The position numbers and the translations under genes were made by a program. A stretch of DNA of 8,031 nucleotides from Candidatus Aenigmatarchaeota archaeon (lineage in GTDB: Archaea; Aenigmatarchaeota; Aenigmatarchaeia; GW2011-AR5), in NCBI GenBank assembly GCA_016202845.1, contig JACQNW010000021.1, positions 1 through 8,031 on the forward strand, written 5' to 3'. Positions 5,173-8,031 of the stretch are shown here, in pieces. The number at the start of each line of letters is the position of its first letter. Within the stretch, counting starts at the first letter, position 1. Under the pieces are notes generated by a model that was given only the letters and a program-made list of their open reading frames with translations, did no database searches and had not been told where the DNA came from.

Positions 5173-5362
5173 GGTAAATGCCTTTTCTTTTCTAACTGTG
5201 TAGACGCAAGGTGTATGAACGCGTACGCGCCGGTGGTAGCGTCGTTGCCTCAAAGATCTTTACAAAACTCCAAAGTTTTGTGGATGACTGCATCCACATA
5301 TGTCGGCTCTGGTCGACAAAATGGAGATCATAAAGAACTTATCTCTGAATGTTATCAACAGA
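5173..5362 (-). ncRNA. Structured leader of aIF5A or independent ncRNA (candidate)
   Basis: This 190-base stretch has no convincing gene. A strong TATA box at 5390-5382 predicts minus-strand transcription from about 5361. Positions 5253-5340 fold as a three-way junction: AAGATCTTTA (5253-5262) with TAAAGAACTT (5331-5340, 9 of 10 pairs), then CTCCA/TGGAG (5268-5272/5322-5326) and TTTT/AAAA (5276-5279/5318-5321), enclosing hairpins GTGGATG/CATCCAC (5280-5286/5291-5297) and TGTCG/CGACA (5301-5305/5314-5318). A GC-rich hairpin follows at 5203-5243. No oligo-T end is visible before aIF5A, so a long leader is as likely as a separate RNA. I match no known RNA family. Confidence 0.4.
5203..5243 (-). 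other. GC-rich hairpin followed by ACA, upstream of aIF5A
   Basis: GACGC and GCGTC (5203-5207 and 5239-5243) pair around an interior with the perfect 10-bp palindrome CGCGTACGCG (5220-5229). On the minus strand the stem is followed after one base by ACA (5201-5199). That order, lower stem, open pocket, upper stem, then ACA, recalls H/ACA guide RNAs, but I see no K-turn or K-loop. The GC-richness stands out from the flanks and suggests structured RNA. Confidence 0.3.
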
Positions 5363-5381
5363 ATTCCTATTGTAGGTTGAA

Positions 5382-5390
5382 ATATTTATA
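5382..5390 (-). promoter_or_regulatory. Strong TATA box overlapping the end of the small unknown gene
   Basis: TATAAATAT on the minus strand is the closest match to a consensus archaeal TATA box in the window. It overlaps the TAA stop (5388-5386) of the small gene. The predicted start near 5361 is about 20 bases before the three-way-junction fold and about 190 before the aIF5A ATG. Confidence 0.55.
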
Positions 5391-5616
5391 GCTTGGAAGC
5401 TTGTTCTACAGGACGATAACCTTGCTTGCGCATTGCATCATTTAGCTTATCAACTTCGCCATTGTAGCGTACGCCTAATTCGTTTCCATCGTCTGCTAGA
5501 TCAAGGTTCAAAGCGGCTCTCAACTCCATGGCTGCTGAATTTGCCACCCTCATCAATTCAGTATTTGTAATAGAGCTGCCATCAGACCTGACATAGCGAT
5601 GAAACATATGAAACAT
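5386..5616 (-). CDS. Small unknown protein, 76 aa, downstream of the histone gene
   Basis: I do not recognise this protein. It is soluble, with a helical middle (TNTELMRVANSAAMELRAAL) and an acidic turn (DLADDGNELGVRY), then a short helix and basic end (KLNDAMRKQGYRPVEQASKL). The frame is open to a TTG at 5634. I chose the ATG at 5616, but the ATG at 5607 is equally possible. The gap from the histone stop is 20 bp, so the pair is probably co-transcribed, although no clear Shine-Dalgarno precedes the ATG. Codon use and composition look like real coding sequence, and both ends fit tightly between the histone gene and a TATA box. A link to chromatin is suggested only by position. Confidence 0.6.
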   Translation of the reverse strand: MFHMFHRYVRSDGSSITNTELMRVANSAAMELRAALNLDLADDGNELGVRYNGEVDKLNDAMRKQGYRPVEQASKL

Positions 5617-5636
5617 AATAATCCATCTGAACAAAA

Positions 5637-5843
5637 TTATTGATCCTTAAGTCCTGCGGCAAGCCTGACATCCCTGTCCATGACAGTATTGCGCTCGGCA
5701 TGCTTGCTGATTTGCACAGACATGGCCGCTATTTCAGAAGCCTCGTCGTCTATCATTTCCTGAAGCTCCTGCAAAGCCTTCCTGGATATGCGCTTAATTC
5801 CGGCTTTTCTGGCTATCCTTTCAAAGGACAAAATGGAAAGCAT
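5637..5843 (-). CDS. Archaeal histone (HMf-like histone fold)
   Basis: The 68 residues form one histone fold without tails: a short helix around ERIARKAG (8-15), the loop KRIS (17-20), a long central helix (about 21-48), and the second loop and last helix RNTVMDRDVRLA (51-62). This matches HMfB in length and pattern: Arg18 in the first DNA-contact loop, Arg51 and Thr53 in the second, with the Arg51/Asp58 pair kept. At the usual Lys of the RKT motif there is Asn52, so one DNA contact may be weaker. Such proteins form dimers that stack on DNA into nucleosome-like fibres and compact the chromosome. The ATG at 5843 has a TATA-like element 27 bp upstream. The gene is divergent from tfb across 180 bp. 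Confidence 0.92.
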   Translation of the reverse strand: MLSILSFERIARKAGIKRISRKALQELQEMIDDEASEIAAMSVQISKHAERNTVMDRDVRLAAGLKDQ

Positions 5844-5867
5844 AGAGATAAACTTGTAAGAAACGGC

Positions 5868-5873
5868 TTAAAA
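5868..5873 (-). promoter_or_regulatory. TATA-like box for the histone gene
   Basis: TTTTAA within ATTTTAAG on the minus strand is centred 27 bp before the histone ATG, suggesting a leaderless transcript. Confidence 0.45.
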
Positions 5874-5926
5874 TTGCACAAATAATGCCTTTTTAAAGCG
5901 TTTTGGTAAAAATAGCACAATCTTTA

Positions 5927-5949
5927 AGTACTTTTCGGTATAAAGTATT
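5927..5949. promoter_or_regulatory. Imperfect inverted repeat in the histone-tfb divergent region
   Basis: AGTACTTT (5927-5934) and AAAGTATT (5942-5949) are inverted with 7 of 8 positions matching, 7 bp apart. The spacer runs into GTATAAAG, a possible second plus-strand TATA box. It may be an operator acting on the divergent histone and tfb genes, but AT-rich sequence makes chance repeats likely. Confidence 0.3.
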
Positions 5950-5957
5950 CTGTCTAG

Positions 5958-6000
5958 CCTATAGGTTATATTATATTACAAAACAGTGGTAACCTATCGG
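5958..6000 (+). promoter_or_regulatory. tfb promoter: TATA box flanked by an 8-bp inverted repeat
   Basis: TTATATTATATT (5967-5978) is the likely TATA box, with transcription expected near 5997, giving a leader of about 27 bases. ATAGGTTA (5961-5968) and TAACCTAT (5990-5997) form a perfect inverted repeat, extended by CC/GG (5958-5959, 5999-6000) after one mismatch. The arms sit where TFB's own recognition element and the start site would be, centres 29 bp apart, which suits a repressor or autoregulatory operator (inference). Confidence 0.5.
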
Positions 6001-6013
6001 AAAAGGCTGATTT

Positions 6014-6019
6014 GGTGAT
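6014..6019 (+). promoter_or_regulatory. Shine-Dalgarno GGTGAT for tfb
   Basis: GGTGAT matches the 16S 3' end complement and lies 4 bases before the ATG at 6024. It selects that start over the upstream in-frame TTG (6012), GTG (6015) and ATG (6018). Confidence 0.65.
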
Positions 6020-6023
6020 GATA

Positions 6024-7124
6024 ATGGATAAATGTCCTGAATGTGGCTCAACACATTTTTATAGAGACCAGGAAAAGGCTGAAAAAGTATGCGCAAAGTG
6101 CGGGTTAGTGCTAGAAGAGAGCATGGTTGATACCGGACAGGACTGGAGAGCTTTTGACCATGACCAGAAGGTCAAGAGGGCCAGAACAGGCGCACCGCTG
6201 ACGCATAAGAGGCATGACAAAGGGTTAACAACAGAAATAGGCAAGGGGACGACCGAACTTTTCAAAGTGCCTGCCAAAAAAAGATCCCAGTTCTTCAGAA
6301 TAAGAAAATGGCAGAAAAGACTGCTTACTTCAAAGGACAGAAACATGAGCTTTGCTCTTTCCGAATTACAAAGATTAATATCATACTTAGGCTTGCCAAA
6401 AACGCTGCACGAGGAAGTTGCGAAGCTTTACGAAAAGGCCCTGCAAAAAGGCCTAGTCAGGGGTAGATCAATAGAATCTATAATTGCAGCTCTTGTTTAT
6501 TCACTATCCAGAGAATACGAAACGCCAAGAACTCTGACAGAAATATCCCAGGCTTCTGGCATTGGAAAAAGGGAACTTGGAAGAACGTACAGATATATTT
6601 CTAGGAAATTAGATATCAGAATACTGCCTGCAAGGGCAGAAAGCTATATACCTCGGTTCTCGTCAATGCTGAAACTTTCAGACAGAACACAGGTCAGGGC
6701 CATTAAAATTTTGAAGGCTGCCAAGGAAAAGGATGTAATTTCTGGCAAGGGGCCTACAGGATGCGCAGCAGCTGCCATCTATATAGCTTCTGTGCTTGAA
6801 GGTGAAAGAAAAACACAGAGAGAAGTAGGCGACGTTGTGGGAGTGACAGAAGTAACAATAAGAAACAGGTACAAGGAAATGGCAGAGGCCCTGAACATAG
6901 AGGAAGAAGTTGAAAGCAAGGCCAAGGAAGAGGAAGCAAGGGCTGCGGCAGCTGTTATATCAATGCCAGCCCCTGAAGTAAAAGTTGAACCCGAAAGAGA
7001 AGTTGAAAACACTGCCAGGCATCCTGTTGCTGCAAGCAAGAAAACACCAAAACCAAAGAAAACAAGAAAACAAAAACCAAAGAAAACAAGAAAATCTTCT
7101 AAAAATAAAAAGAAACGGAAGTAA
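6024..7124 (+). CDS. tfb: Transcription initiation factor B (TFB), with a long lysine-rich tail
   Basis: TFB binds TBP-TATA DNA and recruits RNA polymerase. From the ATG at 6024 the protein has 366 residues. The N-terminal zinc ribbon uses Cys4, Cys7, Cys23 and Cys26 (CPECGS and CAKCGLVLEE). It is followed by the B-reader/linker region with DWRAFD and the basic KVKRARTGAPLTHKRHDKGL. Two cyclin-like repeats fill about residues 95-290; the second contains GPTGCAAAAIYIASVL and the helix-turn-helix TQREVGDVVGVTEVTIRNRY that reads the BRE. A typical archaeal TFB ends near here at about 300 residues. This one continues some 72 residues, first acidic (EEEVESKAKEEEARAAAA), then Pro/Lys-rich with KPKKTRK repeated. 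The gene diverges from the histone gene and converges on the winged-helix gene with 47 bp between stop codons. A small dyad, ACTAATTTTAGT, follows the stop. Confidence 0.95.
   Translation: MDKCPECGSTHFYRDQEKAEKVCAKCGLVLEESMVDTGQDWRAFDHDQKVKRARTGAPLTHKRHDKGLTTEIGKGTTELFKVPAKKRSQFFRIRKWQKRLLTSKDRNMSFALSELQRLISYLGLPKTLHEEVAKLYEKALQKGLVRGRSIESIIAALVYSLSREYETPRTLTEISQASGIGKRELGRTYRYISRKLDIRILPARAESYIPRFSSMLKLSDRTQVRAIKILKAAKEKDVISGKGPTGCAAAAIYIASVLEGERKTQREVGDVVGVTEVTIRNRYKEMAEALNIEEEVESKAKEEEARAAAAVISMPAPEVKVEPEREVENTARHPVAASKKTPKPKKTRKQKPKKTRKSSKNKKKRK
7050..7094 (+). repeat. Perfect 21-bp direct repeats in the tfb tail
   Basis: The same 21 bases, beginning AAACCAAAG, occur at 7050-7070 and 7074-7094, a 24-bp (8-codon) period encoding KPKKTRKQ then KPKKTRKS. 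Perfect DNA identity suggests recent duplication or slippage, so tail length may vary between strains. Confidence 0.8.
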
Positions 7125-7171
7125 ACTAATTTTAGTGGTTGTTATGACAGTACAAACATCTCTATTGCCAT

Positions 7172-8031
7172 TCAATCAAGCAGCCTGACATTGTCGATAA
7201 CACCATCACCGTCTTCGTCCAGGCCTTCTACAATCGTATGCTGTTTTTTTATTTCTGAAAATTTTTTCATCAGTGCCAGCACTGCGGCATGGGTGCCGTA
7301 AAACCGCTTGCCAGCAAGAAGAAGCAGTCTTTTCTTAGGGTTGAATGGATTTTCTATGTTAAGGATAAACCCGGTGTAATCGTTCTTGTAAACCCTTCGG
7401 GTCACTGCTGAGTAAATATTCCTGTTCTTGTCAAACCTGACCGGCAGCTTTTCATTGATGTCTTTCGTGACCTTGTTTGTTATCGGACCGCCGATAAGAA
7501 TAATGTTCTCCTGCAAATCGTGCAAGTGAACGTTTGTATCGAACAGAACTTTTGGCTTTTCATATTTTGAAACAAAAGTCCCCAAAAACAAGCAAAGATC
7601 TGCCACATAAGCAATGTCTCTTGACCTTGCTCTTTCAGGTCCGTGAGGATCAGGAGAGCCTATGACAACTATAGAGTCCAGCATTCCGTTTCTTATATGG
7701 CCTGACAAAACGCCTGCAGAAGATCTTGGTATGTGTGTCGCAGGCTTCATCTGGCCATAGACAGTTACAAAAGCAGGCGCCGCAAGCCTGTAATATTTTG
7801 CCAATGTGCCGCCTATATCCTCCCGATGAGAAATCTTGATAAGACCTTTTTTCTCAAGTTGTCTTATGTGATAATAAACCTGCTGCTTGTCGGCCTTTAG
7901 CTGCCTGGAAATCTCCCTAGGATAAGAAGGCTGTTCTGCGAGCAAGGAAAGTATTTTGTTTGGCAAGGAATTTTCCTTTTTTACTTCTACCGCTTCGAGC
8001 AAATTTAGACTATTGTTATCTTGATTTGCTA
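7172..8031 (-). CDS. Winged-helix protein with an S-layer-like C-terminal domain (start outside window)
   Basis: Counting from a TTG at 8002 gives 276 residues, but the frame stays open to the window edge (ANQDNNSLNLLEAVEV), so the true start may lie beyond 8031. Residues 14-72 are an ArsR-like winged helix: LPNKILSLLAEQP, YPREISRQL, the recognition helix KQQVYYHIRQLEKKGLI, and a wing ending LAKYYRL. The rest is alpha/beta, with GSPDPHGPERARS (115-127) and IILIGGPITN (157-166). The latter resembles the GGP-x-x-N pattern of methanogen and Thermococcales S-layer proteins. It ends DEDGDGVID (262-270), an EF-hand or dockerin-like calcium-binding loop. No signal peptide or membrane segment is seen, so it is probably a cytoplasmic regulator that borrowed an S-layer-type fold as sensor domain (inference). 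It converges with tfb. Confidence 0.8.
   Translation of the reverse strand, partial: ANQDNNSLNLLEAVEVKKENSLPNKILSLLAEQPSYPREISRQLKADKQQVYYHIRQLEKKGLIKISHREDIGGTLAKYYRLAAPAFVTVYGQMKPATHIPRSSAGVLSGHIRNGMLDSIVVIGSPDPHGPERARSRDIAYVADLCLFLGTFVSKYEKPKVLFDTNVHLHDLQENIILIGGPITNKVTKDINEKLPVRFDKNRNIYSAVTRRVYKNDYTGFILNIENPFNPKKRLLLLAGKRFYGTHAAVLALMKKFSEIKKQHTIVEGLDEDGDGVIDNVRLLD

Noticed and set aside
5173..5253. A 27-residue Arg-rich N-terminal extension of aIF5A from a TTG
   Set aside because: The family starts near MSEKKQTEIKKLKTG, and the extension covers a GC-rich hairpin with no family similarity.
5215..5265. Possible tRNA D-arm (GCGC, CGGTGGTA, GCGT) on the plus strand
   Set aside because: No acceptor stem, anticodon arm or GGTTCRA T-loop can be placed around it.
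5260..5331. A 23-residue ATG reading frame on the minus strand (MISILSTRADICGCS...) that spans the three-way-junction fold
   Set aside because: No Shine-Dalgarno is present, the TATA box is too far upstream for a leaderless start, and the region is better explained by RNA structure. A leader peptide is not excluded.
5280..5350. Possible C/D box guide RNA (GGATGAC as C box, CTGA near 5344)
   Set aside because: The C box differs from RTGATGA, no C'/D' pair is seen, and pairing in the region is better explained by the three-way junction.

Overview
The window is archaeal chromosome. It carries a TFB transcription initiation factor, an archaeal histone, aIF5A with its hypusine loop, a UbiA-family enzyme of archaeal ether-lipid synthesis, an archaeosortase-like membrane protease, and AT-rich TATA boxes placed about 25 bp before start codons. 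By eye the base composition is moderately AT-rich. The compact layout and several lineage-specific unknowns suggest a DPANN-type or similar archaeon, but I cannot name the lineage. No CRISPR array, insertion-sequence transposase, tRNA or rRNA gene is visible.

Layout. All genes from 59 to 5843 are on the minus strand. Read in the direction of transcription they are: a histone (5843-5637), a small unknown protein (5616-5386), a structured leader or ncRNA candidate (about 5362-5173), aIF5A (5172-4786), an archaeosortase-like protein (4755-4204), a cluster of large inverted repeats (4254-3982), two coiled-coil proteins in one operon (3919-3509 and 3499-2027), a digeranylgeranylglyceryl phosphate synthase (1956-1141), and a 350-residue unknown (1111-59) followed by a long hairpin. 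The histone and TFB genes are divergent across a 180-bp control region. TFB (6024-7124, plus strand) converges on a winged-helix protein with an S-layer-like domain (7172-8031, minus strand), which runs off the window.

Expression signals follow a simple rule. Genes that seem to begin a transcript have a TATA-like box about 23-27 bp before the ATG and no Shine-Dalgarno, as expected for leaderless mRNAs. The second gene of the coiled-coil operon and the TFB gene, which has a leader, both have GGTGA just before the ATG. Two T7 runs appear to serve both as oligo-T terminator of one gene and TATA element of the next.

The most unusual part is non-coding. Positions 3982-4254 hold two adjacent foldable elements, each closed by a perfect 14-bp inverted repeat and separated by 2 bp. 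The first is an almost fully paired T-shaped three-way junction. The second contains two further hairpins and encodes the last 16 residues of the archaeosortase-like protein. One of its hairpins recurs at 7-55, also at the 3' end of a minus-strand gene. A third three-way-junction fold lies at 5253-5340, downstream of the best TATA box in the window and ahead of aIF5A. These could be structured RNAs, short mobile palindromic elements or recombination/termination sites; the sequence alone does not decide.
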